DNA of 64,000 bases from Methylococcaceae bacterium (GTDB lineage: Bacteria > Pseudomonadota > Gammaproteobacteria > Methylococcales > Methylomonadaceae), in the NCBI GenBank assembly GCA_030627205.1, contig DAOUSN010000006.1, forward strand, positions 1 to 64,000, given 5' to 3'. Each line of letters starts with the position of its first letter. Position 1 is the first letter of the stretch. The notes under the pieces were generated by a model. It saw nothing but the letters and a program-made list of their open reading frames with translations, was not told where the DNA came from and searched no databases. A program made the translations under genes and the position numbers. Positions 1-10,773 of the stretch are shown one piece after another.

Positions 1-199
1 CCTTCGTCACCAATCAAACCTTTGATTTTTTAAAACCCATCACCGAGCCTCTAGCTATCAATGATTTCGAATGGCGGCTCAAGCAGTTAATCAAGCGTTA
101 AACAATCTGAAGAATGCGGAGGTTATTATAAAATTATCAGGGGCAGAATTAATGGCAGGTGGATTACTTGAAAAATAATAGGTGTTTTTATATAATCAT

Positions 200-601
200 T
201 TATTTCACAAAACACATTTTTTCAGCATACAATTCGGCTTCCTGTAAACGTTTTCTAAGGCTTTTAGATTGTTTAGGGTCACGAAATGCTGACCCATTTT
301 CTCCAGGAGTTTTACGTAAATAACTAAAAGTAGTTGCCGCTTCAAATTCTTTAAAGCTTAATTTTTCAGCAACTTTATCAATTTTACACCCACAAGCATA
401 TTGAGAAATATAAGTTAATCCTCCATGTTTAGCCACACAATTTAACACATAATCTACCAGGTCTCGCGTTGGGTATTGATTAATGTAAGTGTTAGTTACT
501 GGATTAATAGCACTTGCTACGGGTGCAGTATTTGTAGTTGCACAGCCTGTTATCATGCTAATTAACGCGAAATAGATAAAATTGATAGATATTTTTTTCA
601 T
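200..601 (-). CDS. small predicted lipoprotein, hypothetical
   Basis: N-terminal signal with lipobox-like ITGC (MKKISINFIYFALISMITGCATT). Confidence 0.6.
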   Translation of the reverse strand: MKKISINFIYFALISMITGCATTNTAPVASAINPVTNTYINQYPTRDLVDYVLNCVAKHGGLTYISQYACGCKIDKVAEKLSFKEFEAATTFSYLRKTPGENGSAFRDPKQSKSLRKRLQEAELYAEKMCFVK

Positions 602-644
602 AAAAACTATAGCTTAAAAAGTTGTAAAAAAGTAAGTTTAATCA

Positions 645-1103
645 TTATTCATCAACAGCAAAATCTACAATTGCTTTGAGCATTTGATTCATTTTTTCTG
701 AGAATTGATTCAGTTCTTTATTATCAGTATTAGTCGGTAATAAATGCGTTTTAACAATAGTTCTTCCTTGATATTGATATGTAACCACATTACATGGCAT
801 GTGACGAACTGAATGTGGAGAGAGTTCTAATAAGGTTTTTGCATGGGTTAAATTACAAAACTGTAAGGTATCATAATTTGGAAACCCCTTTGTTCCCCGA
901 TCACGAATAACTTTACCCACCCGACTATGACCTGTTATTCTAAAATTATGTTCACTAATTGCAATTTCCAATTCTGCCAGCACATCGTCATAAGGCTTGA
1001 TAGTACTGGATTGATAATAAACCATAGTTTCATTCTTTGCTGAATAACTAATGCAGCTTGCAATGACTATCGAAGTTGCGATAATAAACAATCTTTTCAG
1101 CAT
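645..1103 (-). CDS. DUF302 family protein, exported
   Basis: DUF302-like pattern (SVRHMPCNVVTYQYQGRTIVKTHLLP) after an N-terminal hydrophobic segment. Confidence 0.6.
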   Translation of the reverse strand: MLKRLFIIATSIVIASCISYSAKNETMVYYQSSTIKPYDDVLAELEIAISEHNFRITGHSRVGKVIRDRGTKGFPNYDTLQFCNLTHAKTLLELSPHSVRHMPCNVVTYQYQGRTIVKTHLLPTNTDNKELNQFSEKMNQMLKAIVDFAVDE

Positions 1104-1126
1104 TTTTTCAGGGAATAAATTAAGTT

Positions 1127-2521
1127 ATGGAGCAGCTCAATAAAGTAACTGGAGTAATTCTTGCGGGCGGTCTAGCTCGGCGAATGAATCATCAAGATAA
1201 AGGTTTAATTAACTATAAAGGTCGACCTTTAGTTTCTTATGCTATTAATGCGATGGCAGCCACCGTTAACACGGTATTGATTAATGCCAATCGTAATCAC
1301 CAGCAATATTTAAAATTTGGTTATCCTGTGATTGCTGATCAGACTAATAATTTTGATGGTCCACTTGCAGGCATTTTAACAGCAATGTTAGCAACAGAAC
1401 ATGAAACTTTATTAGTTATTCCTTGTGATTCACCTTTAATTACCGCCAAGCATTTAACCCAATTGCTTACGGCGTTAGAAAAAAATGAAGCTGAAGTTGC
1501 TGTTGCCTTTGATGGTAAACGTTTACATCCGGTTTTTTTAGCGTTAAAAACTCAATTAAAAACTAGTTTATCCGCGTATTTAGATAAAGGGGAACGAAAA
1601 ATAGATCGTTGGTTTCAGCAACATAAATGGGTGAGTGTTGACTTTAGTAAACACACGAATATATTTTTGAATATTAATACTTTGGATGAATTATTAGCTT
1701 TAGAGCAATCATCATCTTATCAACCTGAAATGAGTTCCGAAGGATTAAGTTTTTCAACAGCTGCTCTGGTTACTGATGAAAATGGTTGTCAGCGAGAAAT
1801 TCAATTGGTTGGTGAACGCGCATTAACACTGTATGTTGATAAACAAGAGATTGTAACCTTAATGACCATGGGAACACATCCTGAATTATTAACTTTAGGT
1901 TATTTAAAAAATCAGGATTTTTTTGAATCGTTAGAGGCAATTAAAGTAGTTCAAGTTGACTGGAAAGCTGAAGCTGTTGCTGTGGTTACTCATCAAGAAA
2001 ATAGTGATTTTTCTAAAAAAATGGCACAACGAACAATAACAACTGGTTGTGGACAAGGAACTGTTTTCGGGAGATTAATGGAAAAATTGACAATGATTAC
2101 TATTCCCAAAACAACCATCAAACAATCAACACTCTATGCAATGCTGGCATCTTTAAAAGAACATAACGAGGTTTATAAAAAAGCTGGAGCGGTTCATGGA
2201 TGCGCCTTATGTACTGGTGATAAAATTAATTTTTTTATTGAAGATGTTGGTCGACATAATGCTGTTGACGCGATTGCAGGTTATATGTGGTTAAATAATA
2301 TTAAAGGCGATGATAAAATTTTTTATACTACTGGGAGATTAACTTCTGAAATGGTCATCAAAGTATCGCAAATGGGTATTCCTGTTTTATTATCACGTTC
2401 AGGAGCAACGCAAATGGGACTGGAAATGGCAAAACAAGCGGGAATTATTTTAATTTCCAGAGCGAAAGGAAAACATTTTTTAGTTTTGAATGGAGTTGAG
2501 TCTATTATTTTTAATTCTTAA
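1127..2521 (+). CDS. fused molybdenum cofactor guanylyltransferase (MobA) / formate dehydrogenase accessory sulfurtransferase (FdhD)
   Basis: N-terminal MobA motif GVILAGGLARRMNHQDKGL; C-terminal FdhD motifs TTGCGQGT, HGCALCTGD (CxxC), EDVGRHNAVDAIAG, TGRLTSEMVIKVSQMGIPVLLSRS. Confidence 0.93.
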   Translation: MEQLNKVTGVILAGGLARRMNHQDKGLINYKGRPLVSYAINAMAATVNTVLINANRNHQQYLKFGYPVIADQTNNFDGPLAGILTAMLATEHETLLVIPCDSPLITAKHLTQLLTALEKNEAEVAVAFDGKRLHPVFLALKTQLKTSLSAYLDKGERKIDRWFQQHKWVSVDFSKHTNIFLNINTLDELLALEQSSSYQPEMSSEGLSFSTAALVTDENGCQREIQLVGERALTLYVDKQEIVTLMTMGTHPELLTLGYLKNQDFFESLEAIKVVQVDWKAEAVAVVTHQENSDFSKKMAQRTITTGCGQGTVFGRLMEKLTMITIPKTTIKQSTLYAMLASLKEHNEVYKKAGAVHGCALCTGDKINFFIEDVGRHNAVDAIAGYMWLNNIKGDDKIFYTTGRLTSEMVIKVSQMGIPVLLSRSGATQMGLEMAKQAGIILISRAKGKHFLVLNGVESIIFNS

Positions 2522-2571
2522 ATTTTAACTAATCAACACATATTTACTTTACACACACACACAAAATACTT

Positions 2572-3609
2572 ATGAATGCTAAGAACTCATCAATGACAGA
2601 CGCTTTAAAATGGACTGGTACACAATTACAGGTATTAGACCAACGGGTTTTACCCGAAGAAATTCGTTATGATTATTATAATGATGCTCAAGGAGTGACT
2701 GAGGCGATTATTTCAATGCGAGTTCGTGGTGCGCCAGCAATAGGAATTGCCGCTGCCTATGCCGTGGTCTTATCCGTTAAAGTTCATTATTCCGAACATA
2801 ATTCTAATTGGCAACAACAAGTTAAAGCAGATATTGAACAATTAAGAGGTTCTCGCCCAACAGCGGTTAATTTATTTTGGGCATTAGAAATTATGAATAA
2901 AGCTATGGATGTCGAAAATGTCAGCCCTATTGCTAGTTTAGAAGTTTTAGCCAAAAAAATTCATCAGGATGATATTGCGGCTAATCATACAATGGGTGCG
3001 TTAGGGGCTGAATTATTAATTGAAGCGAAAGGAGTAATGACCCATTGTAATGCAGGCTCATTAGCTACAGGTGGCTATGGAACAGCTTTAGGGGTGATTA
3101 GAAGTGCTTATAAACAAGGATTAAGAAAAATCTATGCTGGTGAAACACGTCCTTGGTTACAAGGGGCAAGATTAACCGTTTGGGAATTAGCTCAAGATGG
3201 GATTGCCTCTACTTTAATAGCTGATTCTGCCGCCGCTTGGTTAATGAAATCTGGGGTAATTGATTGGGTAATTGTTGGTGCAGACCGCATTGCTGCAAAT
3301 GGGGATGTGGCTAATAAAATAGGTACTTACTCACTATCAGTGTTAGCCAAACAACATGGAGTTAAGGTGATGGTTGTTGCTCCCACCTCAACTATAGATT
3401 GGGCAATGGTAAGCGGTGAACAAATTGAAATAGAACAACGCCAACCTAAAGAATTGCTTAATGATTGTTACCTTGATGAGCATTCTTTAGTTGATGCCTG
3501 GAATCCTGTATTTGATGTCACTCCAGCGTATTTAATTACTGCGATTGTGACTGAACTAGGTATAGTTTTAAACCCATCAGAAGTAAATGGAGTAAAAAGT
3601 TTACAATGA
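2572..3609 (+). CDS. mtnA: S-methyl-5-thioribose-1-phosphate isomerase
   Basis: MRVRGAPAIGIAAAYAV, MTHCNAGSLATGGYGTALGVIRSA, ETRPWLQGARLTVWEL, GADRIAANGDVANKIGTY. Confidence 0.95.
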   Translation: MNAKNSSMTDALKWTGTQLQVLDQRVLPEEIRYDYYNDAQGVTEAIISMRVRGAPAIGIAAAYAVVLSVKVHYSEHNSNWQQQVKADIEQLRGSRPTAVNLFWALEIMNKAMDVENVSPIASLEVLAKKIHQDDIAANHTMGALGAELLIEAKGVMTHCNAGSLATGGYGTALGVIRSAYKQGLRKIYAGETRPWLQGARLTVWELAQDGIASTLIADSAAAWLMKSGVIDWVIVGADRIAANGDVANKIGTYSLSVLAKQHGVKVMVVAPTSTIDWAMVSGEQIEIEQRQPKELLNDCYLDEHSLVDAWNPVFDVTPAYLITAIVTELGIVLNPSEVNGVKSLQ

Positions 3610-4379
3610 TCTCATTTACTAGTAAAGGTAATAATCCATTTTATGTTATTACTTGTTTATTAAAAGCTTTTCATTTTTTATCTAAAGCACAACTGCGTAA
3701 ATTTTTATTAATTCCTATTTTTATTAACCTGCTGCTATATAGTCTTGCATTTGTGGTAGGTTTTTTTTATATGGATGATTTAATGGAATATTTATTACCT
3801 GACTGGATAAATTCTATTCCTTGGTTAAGTTGGTTATCATCAGTGTTAGAAGGACTTTTTTTTATTTGTCTATTAATGATTTCTTTTTTTAGTTTTACGA
3901 TTTTAGCTAATCTAATTGCCTCACCTTTTTATAGCAAATTATCTAAACGTACTTTAGAATTATTAATTGAAAATGAAACTCCTAAAGGGAAAAAACCTAA
4001 AAAGATAAAATCTATTCCTGAGGTTTCGTTGATGAAGAATTTATATGGAGAATGGTTACGAATACGTTATTTACTATCATGGTCACTATTTTTATTAATT
4101 TTTTCCATAATTCCAGTGATTAATTTAATTGCCCCGATTTTATGGCTTTTATTTGGTGCGTGGGGAATGGCTTTAGAGTATTTAACCTACCCCTTAGAAA
4201 ATCGCGGGTTATTATTTCCTGAACAAAAAAAATTAGCAAAAGAGGTTCGTTTCGGCGCATTAACCTTTGGTGGGATAAGTTTATTTGGCTTAACCATTCC
4301 TTTTTTTAATATTGTAGTTTCTCCTGTTGCTGTTATTGCGGCAACTATTTATACACATGGGATTGAGAATAAGAAATAA
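3606..4379 (+). CDS. CysZ/EI24 family membrane protein
   Basis: CysZ-like N-terminus (KAFHFLSKAQLRKFLLIPIFINLLLY) and several TM segments; overlaps the mtnA stop. Confidence 0.75.
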   Translation: MISFTSKGNNPFYVITCLLKAFHFLSKAQLRKFLLIPIFINLLLYSLAFVVGFFYMDDLMEYLLPDWINSIPWLSWLSSVLEGLFFICLLMISFFSFTILANLIASPFYSKLSKRTLELLIENETPKGKKPKKIKSIPEVSLMKNLYGEWLRIRYLLSWSLFLLIFSIIPVINLIAPILWLLFGAWGMALEYLTYPLENRGLLFPEQKKLAKEVRFGALTFGGISLFGLTIPFFNIVVSPVAVIAATIYTHGIENKK

Positions 4380-4518
4380 AAAGAAAAAACCAAAAAAAGT
4401 TAAGCGTAAAAAATAGGATATAAAGTTTAAAAATTACAGCAGAAAAATAAATAACCTTATCATGGTAAGATTAAATTTTAAACCTCAAAAAAAACCCCTT
4501 TAGTTAAGCCTATTCACA

Positions 4519-7500
4519 ATGAAAATATTGACTCTTTATTTTAAAAATATCAACTCATTAGAAGGTGAAAGCCTGATTGATTTTCAAAAAAAACCGCTTG
4601 CTAATGCAGGGGTTTTTGCGATTACAGGGCCTAATGGTTCTGGTAAAACTAGTCTATTAGACGCGATTAGCTTGGCTTTTTACGGTGAAACGTTTCGTTT
4701 TGATCGTCCAGCTGAACACGTAATTACCCATAATGCGACCGAAAGTTTTGCACAAGTTGAGTTTTCTATAGCCGATAAAAAATTTAAAACTCGTTGGCAT
4801 CTTCAGCGTAAAAATAATAAAGTTAAAGCTGAATTATTAGAGCCAACGATGCAATTATTTGCTCTAAATATAAATGAAAAAGAAGAACTTTTAGCAGAAA
4901 GTTTACAAACCGTAGTTAGTAAAATCAATCAGATTCTTGGGATGGATTTTCATAGTTTTAGTCGTTCTATTATGCTCGCACAAGGTGATTTTGCCGCTTT
5001 TTTAAATGCGTTAGATAATGAGCGCATGGGTATTTTAGAAAAAATGAGTAGCATTGATATTTATGAAGAATATAAACAGGAGCTTAGAACAAAAACTCAA
5101 CAATCTGAGCGGGCGTTAGCACAACTTAAAAACGATTTAAATACTCTCCCGATAATGAGTACGGTAGAAGTCGAAACCTGTCATGATAACTTGATTGATT
5201 TTAAAGAACAACTTGATGATTACCGACAACAGAAAAATGAATTTAAAGAACAATTAGCATGGTATCAGCGAATAAGATTATTTAAGCAACAGATTTTAAA
5301 TCTGAATAAAAAACAAGGTCAAAATAATCAACAACTTGATTATGTAGAAAAAAAACGGCAAACAATTCTTAGTTTAGAAAAAGCACTTGATTTTAAAGAT
5401 GACGTTAGTGCAATGGAGCTACAACAACAACAGTTTAAACAAAGTAAAAAAAGTGTTGATAGTGCTACATACGAATTAGAACAGCTCAAAAAACAGCAAC
5501 AAAAATTAAAGATTAAAACCAATGTAGCTGCTGTTGAGGGTAAAAATAGTGCAGATCAAAAACAGGTAATTGATAAACTACGCTACCAAGTACAGCAGAA
5601 AAATGTGGTTCTAAAAACTGAAACTAGTTTAATTGAACTGATTAATAAGGATATTATCGCTAATAAAACCCGACAAACAGAAATTTTAGTGTGGCTTGAT
5701 GCTCATTCCACAGATAAAACCTTATTAGATGGTTTTCCTGAAACTAAAGAACTTAAGCAATTATCTTTAGATTTAAGCAAGCGGGAACAACAATACCAGG
5801 CGACTGAAAAACAAACCAAGGAAGTACAGCTCTTATTAGAAAAAAATCAAGATAATGAAACCATAGAGGTTCAAAAAACGATTGAGACTAAGCAGCTTTT
5901 AATGAATGCTGAAAAATTGTTAGACTCTATGATTGAGGATTCACCTTTAATCGAACGTCAGCATCTAGCTGAAGATCAATTGCAAAGAACAAATGATTTT
6001 AAAGAGTTATATACCTTAGCAAAAATAAATAATCGTGTTAGTAACCGTGGCTTTTTAGGCTTGTTTTCGCAAAAGAAAAGTGAAGAACGATTAAGCGTTA
6101 AGGAATTAAATCAACAAGCGAAAGAAATAACTAAAAAAATCAGTGAGTCTCAATTCTTAAGGAATACCTTAGAAAAAGCGATTATTAATGAAAAGTTATT
6201 AAAAAAAATGCTTACATTTAGAGAGCATTTAGAAAAAGATTTTCCTTGTCCTTTATGCGGAGCTATCGAGCATCCTTTTACAAAAACACCACCAAGAGAA
6301 ACTGATTCTCAGCAAACATTAAAAGACCAAAAAAATAAATTGCATTTATTAATTGTTCAAGCAGATAAAATTAAAATGGAAATTATCAATAGGCAAAAAC
6401 ATGATGAAAAAGAGACGGTCAATGCTAATAATTTACAAAAAAATCGTTCTCAATGGAGAATTTTAACAAATAAATTGAATGTCTCTAGTAAACTACTTGA
6501 AATTAATAACTTTTCTTTAATGAAACAATTATTAAAACAATCAGAAGGTGAGTTAAATGAATTTAAACAACATTTAAGTTTATTTCAACAGCAACAATTA
6601 TTAATTGAAAAACTAACCATACAATTAGAGGCTATAAAAGAAAGTGTAGTCACTTTAAAGACAGAGTTAGAGCGATTACAGATTAAAGATACTCAATTAC
6701 AAAAAATATTACCCGTACTAAAAATACAATTAGAAAAAATGACGGTTGATGAAAAAATATTATCGGATAAAACCATAAAAAAATTAGCTAGCTTAAATGA
6801 AAAAATACCAATTAAAGATACAGATGATTTATTATTAGAGCGTTTAAAGATTCGAGAACAAGATTATAAAATTTATCTTGAAAAAGGAAATATGGTTAAA
6901 AATAATTTATTAGAGTCAGATAATAAAATAATTAATAGCCAGCAAAAAATGAAGAAACTTACTGCTGAAATATCACAACATGAACAAGTATTAAAAGTAG
7001 AAGAATCAATAGGTCTTTATTTAGCTGAAATTGAAAAACAAAAATTAATAATCAATAAAGAACAAGTATTTCAACAACAGCAGCAACAGTTACAACAACT
7101 AGAAAAAACATTAACAGAAAAATTACAGGCTAGTTCATTTTCAGATTTAAACGAACTTAAAGAAGCCTTGATTTTAGTGACTAAACAAGCGGAAGTGGAA
7201 CAAAAATATGCTAGTTTACAACAAGAATCTACTTCTTTAGAGCAAGAACAGCAACAATTAGAGTCTCAATTAAAGGCAGAGCAAAATCTTGAAATTAATC
7301 TTGCTAAACGTGAGGTTGTAGAGCTAAAAAGTAGAGCGTTAGATGAGAAAATAAGTATTACTAATGATGAAATACGTTACTTAAATGATCTGCAACATAA
7401 GCAGGTTAAAATACAGCAACAACACGCATTATTATCAGAAAAATTACAACAACAGCAACAGCATTTTGATGAAGCTAAGATAAATTTATGCGAAAGTGAA

Positions 7501-7971
7501 AATAATGGCATTGTTTTTCGTCGTCGGGTGCAATTAAAAATGGCAACTAAATTATTATCGCAAACTAATAACATATTAGAGAAGATGAATGGGCGTTATT
7601 ATATTCGTCAAGCACCTAGTGATACAGGACTGGCTTTGGAAATTGAAGATACTAAACAACAAAATAGTCGGCGATTACCTAAATCATTATCAGGAGGTGA
7701 GAGTTTTGTAGTTAGTTTAGCGTTAGCATTAGGGCTATCAGAATTAGCTAATAATGGCAAAGCGGTTAATTCTTTATTTTTAGATGAAGGCTTTGGAAAT
7801 TTAGATTCTGAAACCTTGTATACGGTTGTTACTACCTTACAAAGTTTGAAAACACAGGGCAAAACCGTTGGTATTATTTCTCATGTTGACGGGGTTAAGA
7901 AAAGGATTAAAACACGGATTGAAATGGTTAAAAAGATGAATGGTTTAAGTAAATTAAAGAAAATTTCCTAA
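4519..7971 (+). CDS. sbcC: exonuclease SbcC (SMC/Rad50-like ATPase)
   Basis: Walker A GPNGSGKTSLLDAI, zinc-hook CPLCG, C-terminal LSGGESFVVSLALALGLSEL and Walker B LFLDEGFGNLD, long coiled coil. Confidence 0.95.
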   Translation: MKILTLYFKNINSLEGESLIDFQKKPLANAGVFAITGPNGSGKTSLLDAISLAFYGETFRFDRPAEHVITHNATESFAQVEFSIADKKFKTRWHLQRKNNKVKAELLEPTMQLFALNINEKEELLAESLQTVVSKINQILGMDFHSFSRSIMLAQGDFAAFLNALDNERMGILEKMSSIDIYEEYKQELRTKTQQSERALAQLKNDLNTLPIMSTVEVETCHDNLIDFKEQLDDYRQQKNEFKEQLAWYQRIRLFKQQILNLNKKQGQNNQQLDYVEKKRQTILSLEKALDFKDDVSAMELQQQQFKQSKKSVDSATYELEQLKKQQQKLKIKTNVAAVEGKNSADQKQVIDKLRYQVQQKNVVLKTETSLIELINKDIIANKTRQTEILVWLDAHSTDKTLLDGFPETKELKQLSLDLSKREQQYQATEKQTKEVQLLLEKNQDNETIEVQKTIETKQLLMNAEKLLDSMIEDSPLIERQHLAEDQLQRTNDFKELYTLAKINNRVSNRGFLGLFSQKKSEERLSVKELNQQAKEITKKISESQFLRNTLEKAIINEKLLKKMLTFREHLEKDFPCPLCGAIEHPFTKTPPRETDSQQTLKDQKNKLHLLIVQADKIKMEIINRQKHDEKETVNANNLQKNRSQWRILTNKLNVSSKLLEINNFSLMKQLLKQSEGELNEFKQHLSLFQQQQLLIEKLTIQLEAIKESVVTLKTELERLQIKDTQLQKILPVLKIQLEKMTVDEKILSDKTIKKLASLNEKIPIKDTDDLLLERLKIREQDYKIYLEKGNMVKNNLLESDNKIINSQQKMKKLTAEISQHEQVLKVEESIGLYLAEIEKQKLIINKEQVFQQQQQQLQQLEKTLTEKLQASSFSDLNELKEALILVTKQAEVEQKYASLQQESTSLEQEQQQLESQLKAEQNLEINLAKREVVELKSRALDEKISITNDEIRYLNDLQHKQVKIQQQHALLSEKLQQQQQHFDEAKINLCESENNGIVFRRRVQLKMATKLLSQTNNILEKMNGRYYIRQAPSDTGLALEIEDTKQQNSRRLPKSLSGGESFVVSLALALGLSELANNGKAVNSLFLDEGFGNLDSETLYTVVTTLQSLKTQGKTVGIISHVDGVKKRIKTRIEMVKKMNGLSKLKKIS

Positions 7972-8086
7972 TTAAAGGATTATCGTTTAATGGCTACCAA
8001 TATTAAAAATGGGCAATATAAAATATCCAGTCTTAAATTGTGGTAGCCTCTAATTAAGATAAATAGTCTTAGTTTAAAAGGAGTTT

Positions 8087-9187
8087 TTATAGTCGCATTG
8101 GCATAACTATAAATTCAAAAGTTTCATCATTGAGGTCTTTAATAAAACAACTACTAGCATTTTTTGCAATAATTAATCTGGCTTCTTTAGAATCTAAATT
8201 ATTAATCCCATCAAGTAAATATTGTGCATTAAAAGCAATGGACAGTGGCTCACCCTCGTAATCAATGATTAGCTTCTCCTCAGCCTCATCATGTTCTGGA
8301 TTATGCGTTGAAATTTTTAATAAATTTTCACTAATATCAAAACTAACGCCTTTGAATTTTTCATTAGCTAAAATAGCAACACGATTTAAGGCATCTTTTA
8401 AATTCTGTTTTGGAATTTGAATCTCCTCAAAAAAATCTTGCTCAAAGACTTTACTAAAATCTGGGTATTTAGCATCCACTAATTTAGCTGAAAAAACTAA
8501 GTTTTTAATCAGTACCCTAATATTACTGTTAGAAAATTGAATCTCTAGTTCAACCTCAGCATCATCAAGTAAACGATTAAGTTCCAGAACTCCTTTTCTA
8601 GGAATAATAATACATTCTTCGTAGCCTGTTTCGATTCCTATTTCGCCTTTATAAATAGATAGACGATGACCGTCTGAGGCAACTAGTTTAAGTTTACTAT
8701 TTGAAATATTAAGCATCAAACCATTCAAATAATAACGAACATCCTGATTTGCCATACAAAATAAGGTTTTATTTAATGCCTTTTTAAAATTACCTGCATT
8801 TATTATAAAACTATGTTCTAATTTAGCTTCTGAGAACTCAGGGTAATCTTCGGCATCTAATGACGATAAGGAAAAACGACTTCGACCAGAAATAACTTTA
8901 ACTTTATCACCTTGTTGTTCAATTTTTATTTTAGCTTCTCTGGGTGATAAACGGCAAATATCAAGAAATTTTCTAGCAGGGACTGTAATTTGACCTACTT
9001 CAAAATCATCTAAGGTTAATTTAGCAACAATTTGAATTTCAAGATCAGTCCCCGTAAGGGTTAATTGTTTCTCGGTAACAACAATAAGGATATTGGATAG
9101 AATGGGCATTGTTTGCCTTTTTTCAATCACATTAATAATTTGCTGTAAAGGGATTAAGAGTTGTTCGCGGTTGATAGTAAATTTCAT
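8087..9187 (-). CDS. dnaN: DNA polymerase III subunit beta (sliding clamp)
   Basis: 366 aa, MKFTINREQLLIPLQQIINVIEKRQTMPILSNIL... ending FIVMPMRL. Confidence 0.97.
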   Translation of the reverse strand: MKFTINREQLLIPLQQIINVIEKRQTMPILSNILIVVTEKQLTLTGTDLEIQIVAKLTLDDFEVGQITVPARKFLDICRLSPREAKIKIEQQGDKVKVISGRSRFSLSSLDAEDYPEFSEAKLEHSFIINAGNFKKALNKTLFCMANQDVRYYLNGLMLNISNSKLKLVASDGHRLSIYKGEIGIETGYEECIIIPRKGVLELNRLLDDAEVELEIQFSNSNIRVLIKNLVFSAKLVDAKYPDFSKVFEQDFFEEIQIPKQNLKDALNRVAILANEKFKGVSFDISENLLKISTHNPEHDEAEEKLIIDYEGEPLSIAFNAQYLLDGINNLDSKEARLIIAKNASSCFIKDLNDETFEFIVMPMRL

Positions 9188-9234
9188 AAAGATATAGAGA
9201 ATAGGTAATAGGGAATAAAAAGTATTAGACTAAA

Positions 9235-10560
9235 TTAATGTGATAGGGTTCTTAAAAGATTCATGTAATCTTGGTTAAACTTTATATTACTCGTTTTTAG
9301 TTCATTAACGCGTTTACAGGCATTAATAACCGTAGTGTGGTCACGACCTCCAAAGGCATGTCCAATTTCAGGGTAGCTATGTGTAGTTAATTCTCTTGCT
9401 AATGTCATTGCTATTTGCCTAGGACGGGTAATGGTTTGTTTTCTCGCTTTAGAACATAAGTCAGCTATTTTAAGTTTAAAATATTCTGCCACAGTTTTTT
9501 GGATATTATCAATATTTACTCGCTTTTCTTGCAAGGAGATTAAATCTTGTAATGATTTTTTTGTAAACTCTAAGGTAATAATGGTATTTGTAAATTGAGC
9601 ATTAGCGACAACGCGTCTTAATGCCCCTTCTAAATCTCTAACGTTAGAAGGAACACGTTTGCTGATAAAAAAAGCCACTTCCTGTGGTAAGTCTATTCCC
9701 ATAATACTGGCTTTTTTCATTAAAATTGCGGTTCGAGTTTCTAAATCAGGTGGCTCTATAATAACAGGCAATCCCCAGCTAAAGCGTGATTTTAATCGGT
9801 CTTCAAGTCCATCTATTTCTTTAGGATATTGGTCACAAGTTAAGACAATTTGGTGTTTTTTATCTAAAAGGCTATTGAAGGTGTGAAAAAATTCTTCTTG
9901 TGAGCGTTCCTTACCTGCTAAAAATTGAATATCATCTACCAATAACACATCAATACTACGATAATAGTCTTTAAACTTAGAAAAACTATTTTGTTGCAAT
10001 GCTTTTACCATATCTTGAACAAATTTTTCAGAATGTAAATAAACTACATTAACTTGTGGTTTATTTTCTGAAATAGCATTGCCAATAGCGTGCATTAAGT
10101 GTGTTTTTCCTAATCCAGAGTTACCATAAATAAATAACGGATTGTAGGATTTACCCATACTTTCAGATACTTGTAAAGCAGCAGCTCTTGCGAGTTGATT
10201 TGAGTGACCCTCAATAAAACGATCAAAAGAAAAGGCTTTATTTAGAAAACTAGGGTGTTTTTTTTGTCCCACCTTAATAGCCGATTTATTTTTGATTTTT
10301 TTAGAAGAAATATCTTTTTCAGATTTAGATCCAATTTCAAGAGTAAGACTTAATGTGCCATTAGAAAATTCATAAATAGCATCTTCAAACTTGTTAAAAT
10401 AATGTTGCTTAACCCAATCAAGAACAAAACTATTTGGCGCAAGTAATTTTACTTGATTTTCGCTTTCTTCCGCCTGTAAAGGTCTAACCCAAGTACAAAA
10501 GTCAGACGATGGAATTTCATTTTCAAGTCTTAAAAGACAGTTATTCCAAGTTAAACTCAT
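9235..10560 (-). CDS. dnaA: chromosomal replication initiator protein DnaA
   Basis: PLFIYGNSGLGKTHLMHAIGN, LLVDDIQFLAGKERSQEEFFHTFN, GGRDHTTVINACKRV. Confidence 0.98.
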   Translation of the reverse strand: MSLTWNNCLLRLENEIPSSDFCTWVRPLQAEESENQVKLLAPNSFVLDWVKQHYFNKFEDAIYEFSNGTLSLTLEIGSKSEKDISSKKIKNKSAIKVGQKKHPSFLNKAFSFDRFIEGHSNQLARAAALQVSESMGKSYNPLFIYGNSGLGKTHLMHAIGNAISENKPQVNVVYLHSEKFVQDMVKALQQNSFSKFKDYYRSIDVLLVDDIQFLAGKERSQEEFFHTFNSLLDKKHQIVLTCDQYPKEIDGLEDRLKSRFSWGLPVIIEPPDLETRTAILMKKASIMGIDLPQEVAFFISKRVPSNVRDLEGALRRVVANAQFTNTIITLEFTKKSLQDLISLQEKRVNIDNIQKTVAEYFKLKIADLCSKARKQTITRPRQIAMTLARELTTHSYPEIGHAFGGRDHTTVINACKRVNELKTSNIKFNQDYMNLLRTLSH

Positions 10561-10688
10561 AGCTTTTCACGAATAAAAACAGGATGAATAATCGTCATCA
10601 AAAGGTTTCTCTCTTTAATTATGGGATAAAAATGAAGGTATTCTAATTATTACCGATGCAGATTAAAAGCAGTGATTAATCAATAATA

Positions 10689-10718
10689 TTGACAGATGGA
10701 TAGGGTTTATCTTATCAT
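10689..10718 (+). promoter_or_regulatory. sigma70-like promoter upstream of rpmH
   Basis: TTGACA, 18-nt spacer, TATCAT. Confidence 0.5.
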
Positions 10719-10773
10719 CCTTCATCTTTTTTATCCGTTTTTTATTAAACTTAACTTTTAGGTCTTAAAATCA

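Noticed and set aside
71-178. Short plus-strand ORF MAAQAVNQALNNLKNAEVIIKLSGAELMAGGLLEK and an overlapping truncated frame ending at 101
   Set aside because: Both too short and cut by the window edge; cannot decide whether either is a real gene end.
2550-2564. Short (CA)n tract before mtnA
   Set aside because: About six units only; no clear regulatory evidence.
5340-7862. Minus-strand ORFs 5340-5522, 7377-7574, 7608-7862 inside sbcC
   Set aside because: Antisense shadows of Gln/Lys-rich sbcC codons giving Cys/Leu runs; no RBS or family resemblance.
9659-9886. Plus-strand ORF inside dnaA
   Set aside because: Antisense to a strongly conserved gene with no recognisable domain.
10561-10773. 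Candidate oriC between dnaA and rpmH
   Set aside because: AT-rich, but no clear DnaA-box consensus seen; not supported.
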